DNA of 64,000 bases, taken from positions 1-64,000 of the forward strand of contig NZ_JBEBOY010000006.1 of NCBI RefSeq assembly GCF_040396155.1. Direction: 5' to 3'. Below are positions 7,743 to 16,032 of this stretch, one piece after another. The stretch is from Tissierella praeacuta_A. Lineage in GTDB: Bacteria; Bacillota; Clostridia; Tissierellales; Tissierellaceae. Both the position numbers and the translations under genes were made by a program. Within the stretch, counting starts at the first letter, position 1; every line of letters starts with the position of its first letter. The notes under the pieces were generated by a model. That model saw only the letters and a program-made list of their open reading frames with translations, was not told the DNA's origin and made no database searches.

Positions 7743-9536
7743 ATGAAAAACTTAAAGAAACTGCTGAATTTTATGGAAGGGTACAGGATTATTTATTTAT
7801 TTGGAATGATAGCAATTCTTATATCTCAAATACTTACCACTGTTACTCCTCTAATACTAAGAACAACAATTGATAGCATAATTGGTAATGAAATAATTGA
7901 CTCTTCATTTATTCAAAAAATGGTTAATTTCTTAGGCGGTAAAGATTATTTAAAACAAAATTTATGGCTTATAGGAGCTTTGCTCATTTCAGTAGCCATT
8001 TTAAGAGGAATATTTTTATATTTAAAAAATACTTTATCTAGTAAATCTGCAGAAAACACTACAAAGAAAATAAGAGATGAACTATACGACCATATTCAAA
8101 GACTTCCATATGAGTATCATGTAAAATCAGAAACTGGTGAACTTATACAGAAATGTACATCAGATGTAGATACCATAAGAAGATTTTTAGCTATACAACT
8201 TGTAGAAGTTGCTGGTTCAATATTTATGTTAGTATTTATAGTCTATATAATGTTCATTATGAGCATTAAGATGACTATGATATCTATAATAATATTGCCC
8301 ATAACTTTTATATTTTCATTTATATTTTTTACTAAGATTAAAAAGGCATTTGAAGCTGCAGACGAGGCAGAAGCAAGAATGACTACTACTCTTCAAGAAA
8401 ATCTAACAGGAGTAAGAGTTGTAAAGGCTTTTTCTAGACAAAAATATGAAGTTGATAAATTTGATAAGAAAAATTTAGAATATCAAGATTTGACTTATAA
8501 ACTAATAAAAGATTTATCAGCATATTGGGCTATATCTGATTTTCTTAGTATGTGCCAAGTTGGTTTTGTTATTATAGTTGGTAGCTACCTTGCATATACA
8601 GGTGAATTATCTCTTGGATCTTTTGTTGCCTTTGTTAGTTATATTAATATGATAATCTGGCCAGTTAGGCAAATGGGTAGAACTTTAACAGATATGGGCA
8701 AAGCCTTTGTTTCTTTACAAAGAATTGAGAAAATATTTGAAGAACCTATAGAGTTGTTAGATGAAAATAATAACAAACCTGAAATCAAAGGCAATATTGA
8801 ATTTAAAAATGTTTATTTTGAATATGAAGAAAATAAACCAGTCTTATCCAATCTTTCCTTTGAAGTTAAATCTGGAGAAACGATTGCGTTAATTGGACCT
8901 ACGGGCTCTGGGAAATCTTCCTTGGTACATTTATTACCAAGATTATATGAATATAATAATGGTTCTATTAAAATTGATGGTATTGAGCTAAACAAAATAG
9001 ATAAATCTTGGATTAGAAAAAATGTCGGGCTAGTGCTACAGGAGCCATTCCTATATGCTAAAACAATAAAAGAAAATATCAGACTTGCTAATCCATCAGT
9101 GAAAGACTCAAGGGTCTTTGATGCTGCAAAAGTTGCTTCAATTCATGAAGATATAAAATCTTTTGAAGATGGATACGAAACTATTGTAGGAGAACGTGGT
9201 GTTTCTCTCTCTGGGGGTCAAAAACAAAGAATGGCTATTGCAAGAACCATTATTAATAATTGCCCTATTGTTGTATTTGACGATTCCCTATCTGCTGTAG
9301 ATACTGAAACTGATATTTCAATTAGAAATGCTCTTAATAATAGAAAAAATAAATCTACTACTTTTATTATTTCTCATAGGATTTCAACTGTATCAGAAGC
9401 AGATTTAATATTAGTAATAGACAAAGGGAAAATTGTACAAAGAGGTACTCATAATACTCTAATTTCTGAAGACGGATTATATAAAAGAATATACACTATA
9501 CAAAATTCTTTAGATGATGAAGTGATAAATGCATAG
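7743..9536 (+). CDS. ABC exporter half-transporter, degenerate-site subunit (BmrC-like)
   Basis: 597 residues: an exporter-type membrane domain with six helices (about 1-310) fused to an ATPase domain. Walker A GPTGSGKSS is at 385-393 and signature LSGGQ at 489-493. Walker B ends D513, but the catalytic glutamate is replaced by D514 (VVFDDSLSAVD). This is the mark of the degenerate half of heterodimeric multidrug exporters such as BmrCD, LmrCD and TM287/288. The frame is open back to 7716, inside terminator 2; the ATG at 7743 after AAGGAGGGATATA is the start. It is 11 bases from its partner gene. Confidence 0.93.
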   Translation: MKNLKKLLNFMEGYRIIYLFGMIAILISQILTTVTPLILRTTIDSIIGNEIIDSSFIQKMVNFLGGKDYLKQNLWLIGALLISVAILRGIFLYLKNTLSSKSAENTTKKIRDELYDHIQRLPYEYHVKSETGELIQKCTSDVDTIRRFLAIQLVEVAGSIFMLVFIVYIMFIMSIKMTMISIIILPITFIFSFIFFTKIKKAFEAADEAEARMTTTLQENLTGVRVVKAFSRQKYEVDKFDKKNLEYQDLTYKLIKDLSAYWAISDFLSMCQVGFVIIVGSYLAYTGELSLGSFVAFVSYINMIIWPVRQMGRTLTDMGKAFVSLQRIEKIFEEPIELLDENNNKPEIKGNIEFKNVYFEYEENKPVLSNLSFEVKSGETIALIGPTGSGKSSLVHLLPRLYEYNNGSIKIDGIELNKIDKSWIRKNVGLVLQEPFLYAKTIKENIRLANPSVKDSRVFDAAKVASIHEDIKSFEDGYETIVGERGVSLSGGQKQRMAIARTIINNCPIVVFDDSLSAVDTETDISIRNALNNRKNKSTTFIISHRISTVSEADLILVIDKGKIVQRGTHNTLISEDGLYKRIYTIQNSLDDEVINA

Positions 9537-9547
9537 GAGGTGTTAAT

Positions 9548-11365
9548 TTGACACAGACAAATAATAATCAAGATAAAATAGAAATTAATATATGGAAAAA
9601 CTTTTTCAAACTTTTGAAACCATATAAAAAGCAGTTCTTTATATTATCTATAATGATGATATGTCTGGGAATGCTAGATTCTATATTCCCATTAATGACA
9701 AAATATGCTATAGATAACTTTGTAGAGAAAAATACTATTATTGGTATAGAAAGATTTGGTATTGTTTATTTCTCTGCAGTAATTATGCTAGGTATTACGG
9801 TTTATTTATTTATAGCATTAGCTGGAAAATTAGAAACAAAAATGGCCTATGATATTAGAAGAATTGGTTTTGAAAAACTCCAACTTTTACCTCTATCCTA
9901 TTATGATGATAAAGCCATTGGATGGTTAATGGCAAGAATGACATCTGATATCAGTCGACTGTCAGAAACCATCTCTTGGTCATTAGTAGACCTTGCATGG
10001 GGTTTCTCTATGATGACTTTTATAACTATTGCAATGATGAAACTAAACTTTAAACTAGCTTTAGTTACATTATCTGTAATACCTATATTGGCAGTTATTA
10101 GCTTTTATTTCCAAAGTAAAATATTAAAAGCTCAAAGAGAGGTAAGAAAGATAAATTCAAAGATTACAGCTGCATATAATGAAGATATCCAAGGAGCTAA
10201 AACTACGAAAACACTAGTTAGGGAAGATTTAAATCTTCATGAGTTTTCTGAGATAACAACATCTATGAAAGATAAATCCATAAGAGCTACTGTAATCTCA
10301 TCAATTTATCTACCTATTATACTTACCTTAGCTAGTATAGGTACTGCTTTAGCATTGAACTATGGTGGTAAAGGGGTTTTATTAGGCACTCTTTCTTATG
10401 GAACATTAGTAGTTTTTATATCTTATACAGCCCAGTTTTATGAACCAGTACGTCAAATAGCTGTAATATTTGCAGAATTACAAGCAGCTCAAGCTTCAGC
10501 AGAAAGAATCTTTTCTTTATTAAATGAAGTTCCTGCTATATTAGATAGTGATGAAGTCGTAGATAAATATGGAGATTTATTAAATCCTAAAAAAGAACTT
10601 TGGCCTGAAATTAAGGGAGCTGTAGAATTTAAGAATGTATCATTTTCATATAAAAATGGTGAAACCATACTTGACAATTTCAATCTAAAGGTTAGACCTG
10701 GAGAAACAATAGCATTAGTCGGTGAAACTGGCTCAGGAAAATCGACTATAGTAAATTTGTTTTGTAGATTTTATGAGCCAACAGATGGTGAGATTTTAAT
10801 TGATGATATAGATTATAAGAATATGCCACAAAACTGGATCCATGAAAATCTTGGATATGTATTGCAAGCTCCTCATCTATTCAGCGGAACTATTAGGGAA
10901 AATATTAGATATGGAAATTTAGAAGCTACAGATGAAGAAATCATAGCTGCAAGTAAATTAGTCGATGCTCATGATTTTATTATGGATACTGAAAAAGGAT
11001 ATGATACAGAAGTTGGCGAAGGCGGAGGATTACTTTCTACTGGACAAAAACAACTTATATCCTTTGCAAGAGCAGTTGTCCGTAATCCAAGATTATTTGT
11101 ATTAGACGAAGCTACTTCATCTATAGATACAGAAACTGAAAAGATTATTCAGGATGCTATTCACAAGGTACTAGATGGAAGGACTTCCTTCGTTATAGCT
11201 CATAGATTGTCTACTATAAGAAACGCAGATAGGATTTTAGTTATAAGAGATGGTAAAGTCCAAGAATCAGGAAGTCATAAGGAATTAATTAAAAAGAAAG
11301 GTTATTACTATAATCTATATACTAATCAATTCATTGAAGAAAAAAGTATGGATATATTTAGATAA
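9548..11365 (+). CDS. ABC exporter half-transporter, catalytic-site subunit (BmrD-like)
   Basis: 605 residues, with six membrane helices then an ATPase domain. Walker A GETGSGKST is at 392-400 and Walker B LFVLDE at D520-E521 with an intact glutamate, but the signature is altered to LSTGQ at 496-500. Together with its partner's missing glutamate this predicts one canonical and one degenerate ATP site, as in heterodimeric exporters. The start is TTG at 9548 after GGAGGTGTTAAT. Substrate is unknown; family precedent suggests drugs, lipids or peptides. Confidence 0.93.
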   Translation: MTQTNNNQDKIEINIWKNFFKLLKPYKKQFFILSIMMICLGMLDSIFPLMTKYAIDNFVEKNTIIGIERFGIVYFSAVIMLGITVYLFIALAGKLETKMAYDIRRIGFEKLQLLPLSYYDDKAIGWLMARMTSDISRLSETISWSLVDLAWGFSMMTFITIAMMKLNFKLALVTLSVIPILAVISFYFQSKILKAQREVRKINSKITAAYNEDIQGAKTTKTLVREDLNLHEFSEITTSMKDKSIRATVISSIYLPIILTLASIGTALALNYGGKGVLLGTLSYGTLVVFISYTAQFYEPVRQIAVIFAELQAAQASAERIFSLLNEVPAILDSDEVVDKYGDLLNPKKELWPEIKGAVEFKNVSFSYKNGETILDNFNLKVRPGETIALVGETGSGKSTIVNLFCRFYEPTDGEILIDDIDYKNMPQNWIHENLGYVLQAPHLFSGTIRENIRYGNLEATDEEIIAASKLVDAHDFIMDTEKGYDTEVGEGGGLLSTGQKQLISFARAVVRNPRLFVLDEATSSIDTETEKIIQDAIHKVLDGRTSFVIAHRLSTIRNADRILVIRDGKVQESGSHKELIKKKGYYYNLYTNQFIEEKSMDIFR

Positions 11366-11375
11366 TAGCATTATT

Positions 11376-11406
11376 ATATGGTTCTAGTGTCTCGCTAGAA
11401 CCATAT
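11376..11406. terminator. Hairpin terminating the exporter operon
   Basis: A 12-base stem, ATATGGTTCTAG (11376-11387) with CTAGAACCATAT (11395-11406), and a 7-base loop. No clean T run follows on either strand, so efficiency is uncertain. It lies between convergent genes. Confidence 0.6.
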
Positions 11407-11420
11407 TACATAATTCTAAT

Positions 11421-11969
11421 TTAATATTCTTTTATTTCTTCTGTCCTTCTTTCTGCTTTTAGCCAATTGTTGACTTTTCTTCTTACTTCATCATATAATC
11501 CCTTATGATCTCCATATAATGCTTTTTCTGCATATTCCTTAGGAAATCTATCTATAATTTCATCATTGGTAAGCATTTCTTCAAAGGAGATTATTTCATA
11601 CTCTCCTTCCTTTTCAGTTAATTCTACTATAGCTCCAGTATTAGTTCCCGTTTCTGATTTAAAATATCCGTCGCTAAATGAATAACCGTCAAGTGAAAAA
11701 TACAAATATACTATTAACTTATCATCTTTTTCTTCTACTCCATATATTTCATGGGCTTCAAACTTTTTATAAACTGGTCTGAAACCAGAGAGTCGGATAG
11801 TTATATAGTCAGAAATTACATCATTCATATCAGTTTTATCTATTCTATATTTAGCTTCGTTAGCTTGAGTCAACATATTATCTTCATTAAATCCTGTGTT
11901 TTTTCCATTGCAGCTAACAAGATTTAGTACTATAACTAAAAAGACAGATATCCTAGAAATTTTTTTCAC
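11421..11969 (-). CDS. Hypothetical lipoprotein
   Basis: 182 residues with a lipoprotein signal (MKKISRISVFLVIVLNLVSC; lipobox LVSC, acylated Cys at 20). The mature part contains RLSGFRPVYKKFEAHEIYGVEEKDDK and a charged C-terminus ending RRTEEIKEY. I do not recognise a family. It is expected to sit on the outer face of the membrane. It follows the amidase gene on the same strand after a hairpin, and has a GGAGGAAATT ribosome site. Confidence 0.7.
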   Translation of the reverse strand: MKKISRISVFLVIVLNLVSCNGKNTGFNEDNMLTQANEAKYRIDKTDMNDVISDYITIRLSGFRPVYKKFEAHEIYGVEEKDDKLIVYLYFSLDGYSFSDGYFKSETGTNTGAIVELTEKEGEYEIISFEEMLTNDEIIDRFPKEYAEKALYGDHKGLYDEVRRKVNNWLKAERRTEEIKEY

Positions 11970-12002
11970 TATAATTTCCTCCTTGCCATTTTATGAATAT
12001 TA

Positions 12003-12031
12003 TTAGAAGGGAGCCAGAAAGTCCCTTCTAA
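12003..12031 (-). terminator. Terminator after the amidase gene
   Basis: Ten-base arms TTAGAAGGGA (12003-12012) and TCCCTTCTAA (12022-12031) with a 9-base loop, placed just past the amidase stop codon. The following T run on the minus strand is weak. Confidence 0.65.
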
Positions 12032-12045
12032 CATTTAATATCGAA

Positions 12046-13284
12046 TTATTTATCAAAATTTCCTGATGAAAAATAAAGTCCTCTTACTTTAGTATTATTA
12101 GGCTTATTTAGATATTTTATTATATCTTCATCTCTAGCTTCTCCTGAATGAGCACAAACCAAAACTATTGGGTCATTAGGATCCTTTCCATAAGCATAGC
12201 TTACATATAGTGAATGTCTCCAATTTCCCCACGAACTATTATAAAGCTGTATAACATCTCCTCTACCAACTCGCGCTAAATCAAAATTTCTAGGAGATGC
12301 TTCTCCATATCCATATCCATTTGGACCCGTAGCTTTTGACTTTGTAACGTAATTATATAGATAAGGGACACCAGCCCACGCATTTGAAAAAGCTCCATAC
12401 CCCCATTTTGAACCATACCATTCACTTGTCATTCTTACTTTATTGTGTACATTATTTCTACTATTAGTAACACTACTTTCATCCCATCCTCCATAAGCAG
12501 CCCATATACATTGTGAAACAAAATTTGTGCAATCAGGATCGCAATCAGCAAATATTTTCTCTGAGTTTGAAAGTTTTGATGCATATGCATACTTCCTTGC
12601 ATATCTTATTCCTCTATCAATGTTATAGCTATATGTCCCCTGTAAAATTATATCATCGGTATTAATATCTTCATCATTTATTTCAATTATAGGGGTAGTT
12701 CCTAGGCTTTTTTCCAAAGAATTTTTTAATGTTTTAGTATAGCTATCTTTTTCATCAAATACATTCTCAATATATTGTTTTTTTGACTGTCTAGAAATTT
12801 GATTATTGTATTCTTTAAGTTGTTCTCTAACAAATTCATAATCTAGATTGTTTTCTGAATCTATAGAAGACATTTTCCAATTTCCATCAATCTTTTTTAG
12901 TTCTATTACATACTGAACATTTCCGATTCTTGAAATAATATCTTCTGGCACTGTATTGTAATGAAATTCTGCATTTTCGATAACTTCTGCTCTAGCAATA
13001 TCTTTATTTACTTCTATGTCTTTAAAGTCTATTTTTAATTCATAAAAAGTATAGTTTCTTCCAAATTCTTTAAAAAGTAACAAATTGTTTTTTAGTATCC
13101 TTTGCGGTATTATTGCTTCTTCATTATCAATAAATAAATTAGCTACATCAATATATGCTCCTGTTTTCAGAGTTTCATAATAACTTTCAAAATATTTTTG
13201 GATAGTGTCCTTTATAAATTCTTTATCTTCATCTAAAGTATCAATCTTTACTGCCAAAGCATTATATGTTGATGTAAAAATCAT
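12046..13284 (-). CDS. Amidase-domain (PF12671-type) secreted protein; 5' end frameshifted
   Basis: The N-terminal ~190 residues form a helical/NTF2-like region. The C-terminal ~200 residues form the putative amidase domain, with the papain-like signature around CDPDCTNFVSQCIWAAYGGW, then a tryptophan-rich stretch (TSEWYGSKWGYGAFSNAWAG), W-RHSLYV with the expected catalytic histidine, and a closing VLVCAHSGE. Such proteins act on wall peptides or remain uncharacterised. The open frame runs 5' beyond the ATG at 13284 into an excellent signal peptide that has no start codon in this frame; the expected ATG lies one base out of frame (see 13285-13346). As drawn, the product would lack most of its signal peptide and a ribosome site. 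Confidence 0.8.
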   Translation of the reverse strand: MIFTSTYNALAVKIDTLDEDKEFIKDTIQKYFESYYETLKTGAYIDVANLFIDNEEAIIPQRILKNNLLLFKEFGRNYTFYELKIDFKDIEVNKDIARAEVIENAEFHYNTVPEDIISRIGNVQYVIELKKIDGNWKMSSIDSENNLDYEFVREQLKEYNNQISRQSKKQYIENVFDEKDSYTKTLKNSLEKSLGTTPIIEINDEDINTDDIILQGTYSYNIDRGIRYARKYAYASKLSNSEKIFADCDPDCTNFVSQCIWAAYGGWDESSVTNSRNNVHNKVRMTSEWYGSKWGYGAFSNAWAGVPYLYNYVTKSKATGPNGYGYGEASPRNFDLARVGRGDVIQLYNSSWGNWRHSLYVSYAYGKDPNDPIVLVCAHSGEARDEDIIKYLNKPNNTKVRGLYFSSGNFDK

Positions 13285-13346
13285 TATTACGCAAAGGCAT
13301 ATTAATATTAGTGCCTTATTTGTTTTTTCATTTTTAAATCCCCCCT
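13285..13346 (-). other. Out-of-frame start and signal peptide of the amidase gene
   Basis: Upstream of the open frame lie an AGGGGGGA ribosome site (13339-13346) and an ATG at 13329-13331 followed by a run of six A (T at 13323-13328). Read as written, the ATG frame stops after seven codons (MKKQIRH). One extra A, or a -1 slip on the run, gives MKKTNKALILICLCVIMIF followed by TSTYNALA, a textbook signal peptide joined in frame to the amidase. Confidence 0.75.
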
Positions 13347-13533
13347 AGTATTTTTATATATTTATTCATTGGAAAAGCTATCCCTTATCTAAAATCTTAA
13401 GAAACTTATATTTTAATATTATCTCATTCCCTTACCATTGTTTCCCCCAATTCTATCTAATCATTATATTCTATCCTTATAGTGTTATATCACCATTGAA
13501 ATCACTTCCTTTCTCAATTATGTATATAAATCT

Positions 13534-13974
13534 TTAATACCTAGATTCACTACTTTTTACAACTTGAGATTCAGAATTACTTCCGCTATAGTCAGTAAAA
13601 TTTCCAACCACCCTATATGAATATCCTTTTGATACTTGTCTGGATTTTGCAAGTGTCACTTTATAACTATTACTTGATGTTGTCCAAGTTTCTATAGTAG
13701 TCCATTTACCATTTGTAAATTGCTGTAATTCAGCTTTAATATTCACCTTTGTTACAGTGCTACTATTTCCTAGAACATAACACTCTACCATAGCTTGTCC
13801 TGCAGATGTTATTGTGATATAACTACCTGCATCACTAATATAGGTCATTTGAGGACTTATTACTCTATCTTGCAGCAAATCTGTGTTATCATTGGAAACT
13901 GCATATGCTTGTCCTATGGAGCCTGCTAGAACAATTGAGCATACAAATATTCCTACTAACCTTTTTAAACACAT
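13534..13974 (-). CDS. Small secreted protein of unknown function
   Basis: 146 residues with a signal peptide (about 1-25, cleavage after AYA). The mature region is beta-rich and low in charge: RVISPQMTYISDAGSYITITSAGQAMVECYVLGNS, then QQFTNGKWTTIETWTTSSNSYKVTLAKSRQVSKGYSYRVVGNF. It resembles the small exported Firmicute proteins grouped as DUF6147; I hold that assignment loosely. It is expressed from an ECF-like promoter immediately downstream of an ECF sigma / DUF4367 gene pair, and is a likely target of that sigma factor. Confidence 0.7.
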   Translation of the reverse strand: MCLKRLVGIFVCSIVLAGSIGQAYAVSNDNTDLLQDRVISPQMTYISDAGSYITITSAGQAMVECYVLGNSSTVTKVNIKAELQQFTNGKWTTIETWTTSSNSYKVTLAKSRQVSKGYSYRVVGNFTDYSGSNSESQVVKSSESRY

Positions 13975-14007
13975 AAAAACGCCTCCTTAATTTATCATTG
14001 TATCTAC

Positions 14008-14037
14008 TATAACGAAATCAAAAGGCGTTTTGTGACA
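14008..14037 (-). promoter_or_regulatory. Probable ECF-sigma promoter of the secreted-protein gene
   Basis: On the minus strand, TGTCACAAAACG (14026-14037) precedes CGTTATA (14008-14014). ECF promoters typically have an AAC-containing -35 and a CGT-type -10. The elements lie between the sigma/DUF4367 pair and the 13534-13974 gene, at a suitable distance from its start codon. Confidence 0.5.
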
Positions 14038-14051
14038 CTTTATTTCTATAT

Positions 14052-14729
14052 TTATTTTATACTTTCAGCCATTTTTATTAATTCTTCTTTTTTAATAGTA
14101 GATCTAATGCTGTAAAAGTATTCTTCATCAAACCATATTAAATGATTCGTACCATTTTTTAAAACTATCTGACCTTTATATCCATTTATTAATATATCCT
14201 CTATTTCAGCATTTTCTGTATCTATTATACTTGTACCATTTGTTATTTTACTTTGCCTATATATAATTTCTTCTCCATCTTTATTGTTATAAATTATAAA
14301 AATCATAGTATATAAGATTTCAGTATCAGTTTTCTCGAATCCTTTAGGAATATATTTGGGTTCCATAACTATAAGTTCCAGACTATAATCATCATTATCT
14401 ACCACAAAAGATATGGAACTCAATTCCTTATAAATTTCTTTAATTATCTTAAACATTTTCGCTCCTAATGCTTCCACACTCATTACTGTTGTCAATATTA
14501 TAGAAACTATTATTAAAAAGGCGACGGCTATCTTTTTAAATGATTTTATAAAATATTTATCCCTATTTTCCTTTATAAGTTTTTTCATCTTCTTCTTTTT
14601 AAAAGCTTTTGAAAAAGTGTGGCTTAACTCTTTATCAGAAGGCAACTGATCTAATAAGCATTTTTCTACCTTTGGAACTAATTCATAAAGTAGTTCATCG
14701 GTTACTTCAATCTTATTCATAGCTTTCAA
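14052..14729 (-). CDS. DUF4367-domain membrane protein, probable anti-sigma partner
   Basis: 225 residues with an N-terminal cytoplasmic region, one transmembrane helix (about 68-85) and an extracytoplasmic DUF4367 domain. The domain ends in the typical HLIWFDEEYFYSIRSTI... ELIKMAESIK pattern. Proteins with this layout are found next to ECF sigma factors and are thought to sequester or sense for them. Its start overlaps the sigma gene stop by 17 bases. The first codons offer two ATG starts (14729 and 14720). A second sigma/DUF4367 pair lies at 24289-25822. Confidence 0.8.
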   Translation of the reverse strand: MKAMNKIEVTDELLYELVPKVEKCLLDQLPSDKELSHTFSKAFKKKKMKKLIKENRDKYFIKSFKKIAVAFLIIVSIILTTVMSVEALGAKMFKIIKEIYKELSSISFVVDNDDYSLELIVMEPKYIPKGFEKTDTEILYTMIFIIYNNKDGEEIIYRQSKITNGTSIIDTENAEIEDILINGYKGQIVLKNGTNHLIWFDEEYFYSIRSTIKKEELIKMAESIK

Positions 14730-15267
14730 TCTCCAGTCTTTCTAAAATCTTTGCTAACTTTTTCTTTCCACGGGACAATCGCTTACGAACATTATCCTCA
14801 TTTATATTTAGAATTTGTGCTATTTCATTATTACTATAACCATGACTATATTTTAGTCTTATTACTAAGGAATAACTTAAAGGTAATGAAGCTATAGCTT
14901 TTATGATTGTGCTTTCATTATTTTCTTCAAATATATCCTCTGCAGAATAAGTCATATCTTTTATCTCATATCCTATGTCATCTATTGAAATGTTCTTTTC
15001 TTTTTTTAACTTCCTGTACATATCTATGGCTGAGTTCTCAATAACTATAACGATAAAAGCTTTGGTTTTGTGACAATTATTTTCATCAATTTTATCTAAA
15101 TTTTTAATAATATTAATAAAAGCTTGGTGAACTGCATCCTCTGCAAGATGACTATCCCTTAATATCTCTTTCGCCCTATAAAACATAATCTGTTTATATG
15201 TAATATATAATCTTTCAAATTTAGATTTATCACTATCATTTTCAATCATAGCTAAATATATGATCAA
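14713..15267 (-). CDS. ECF-type RNA polymerase sigma factor
   Basis: 184 residues with sigma-70 region 2 (about 20-85; RAKEILRDSHLAEDAVHQAFINIIKNL) and region 4 (about 122-175; LPLSYSLVIRLKYSHGYSNNEIAQILNINEDNVRKRLSRGKKKL). Regions 1 and 3 are absent, as in extracytoplasmic-function sigma factors. The likely start is TTG at 15267, eight bases after AAGGGGG; an in-frame ATG lies at 15249. It is cotranscribed with the DUF4367 gene. The inducing signal is not evident from sequence. Confidence 0.88.
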   Translation of the reverse strand: MIIYLAMIENDSDKSKFERLYITYKQIMFYRAKEILRDSHLAEDAVHQAFINIIKNLDKIDENNCHKTKAFIVIVIENSAIDMYRKLKKEKNISIDDIGYEIKDMTYSAEDIFEENNESTIIKAIASLPLSYSLVIRLKYSHGYSNNEIAQILNINEDNVRKRLSRGKKKLAKILERLEIESYE

Positions 15268-15294
15268 TTGGCATTCCCCCTTGATAAATGAATA

Positions 15295-15329
15295 CCCACT
15301 TTATTCAATTATGCACTAAATAAAGTGGG
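15295..15329 (-). terminator. Hairpin after the ABC import operon
   Basis: Ten-base arms CCCACTTTAT (15295-15304) and ATAAAGTGGG (15320-15329), with a 15-base loop. It lies between the end of the ABC operon and the ECF sigma gene. The T run after it on the minus strand is weak. Confidence 0.6.
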
Positions 15330-15345
15330 CATTATACTTTGCTTA

Positions 15346-16032
15346 TTAAAACATTAGTTCCCTTTCTATTTCTTCCCTTAATTTAATCTTATTTTCTTCA
15401 TTTCCATTTAACTCTATTACCTTCTTTACTTTAGCAGGCTTTTCTGTTAGTATTATAATACTATCTCCTAATGTTAAAGTTTCTTCTATATCATGGGTTA
15501 CTATAATACATGTTTTGTTTTCCATTATTCGTAATTCCCTAAAAAATCCTATTAATACTTGTTTACTATTAATATCTAAAGATTTAAATGGCTCGTCCAT
15601 TATAAGTAGTTTCGACGGATAAGCAAAAGCTCTTAATATACTTATCTTCTGTCTCATTCCACCACTGAGTTCTTTAGGATAATAGTATTTATATTTCTCT
15701 AAATCAACTAACTTTAAGTATTTATCTATAGTAGTTTCTATTTTATATTTGCTTATTTTCCCTTTTAAAACGAAATTTATATTATCTTTTACATTTTTCC
15801 ATTCAATAAGTCTATCCTCTTGAAATACAAAGCTTATATCCTTGTCTTTAAATCCAATTATTTCTCCGGAATCCTTATTTATTATTCCTGCTATTATATT
15901 TAAAAGAGTAGTTTTTCCGCATCCAGATGGTCCTAAAACACATGTGGTTTTGTTCTCTTGGAAGTCAATATTAATATCATTTAACACTTTCAAATCATTG
16001 TAATTTTTATTTATATTCTTGATTTGATACAT
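15346..16032 (-). CDS. ABC importer ATP-binding protein, nitrate/sulfonate/taurine type
   Basis: 228 residues: Walker A GPSGCGKTT (about 33-41), Q-loop FVFQEDRLIEW, signature LSGGMRQK, Walker B LLIMDEPFKSLD, and H-loop VTHDIEE. The FQEDRLIEWKNV Q-loop is typical of the SsuB/TauB/NrtD group of importers. Its start overlaps the permease gene by 22 bases. It energises uptake of an unknown small anion or organic solute bound by the 16741-17724 lipoprotein. Confidence 0.88.
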   Translation of the reverse strand: MYQIKNINKNYNDLKVLNDINIDFQENKTTCVLGPSGCGKTTLLNIIAGIINKDSGEIIGFKDKDISFVFQEDRLIEWKNVKDNINFVLKGKISKYKIETTIDKYLKLVDLEKYKYYYPKELSGGMRQKISILRAFAYPSKLLIMDEPFKSLDINSKQVLIGFFRELRIMENKTCIIVTHDIEETLTLGDSIIILTEKPAKVKKVIELNGNEENKIKLREEIERELMF

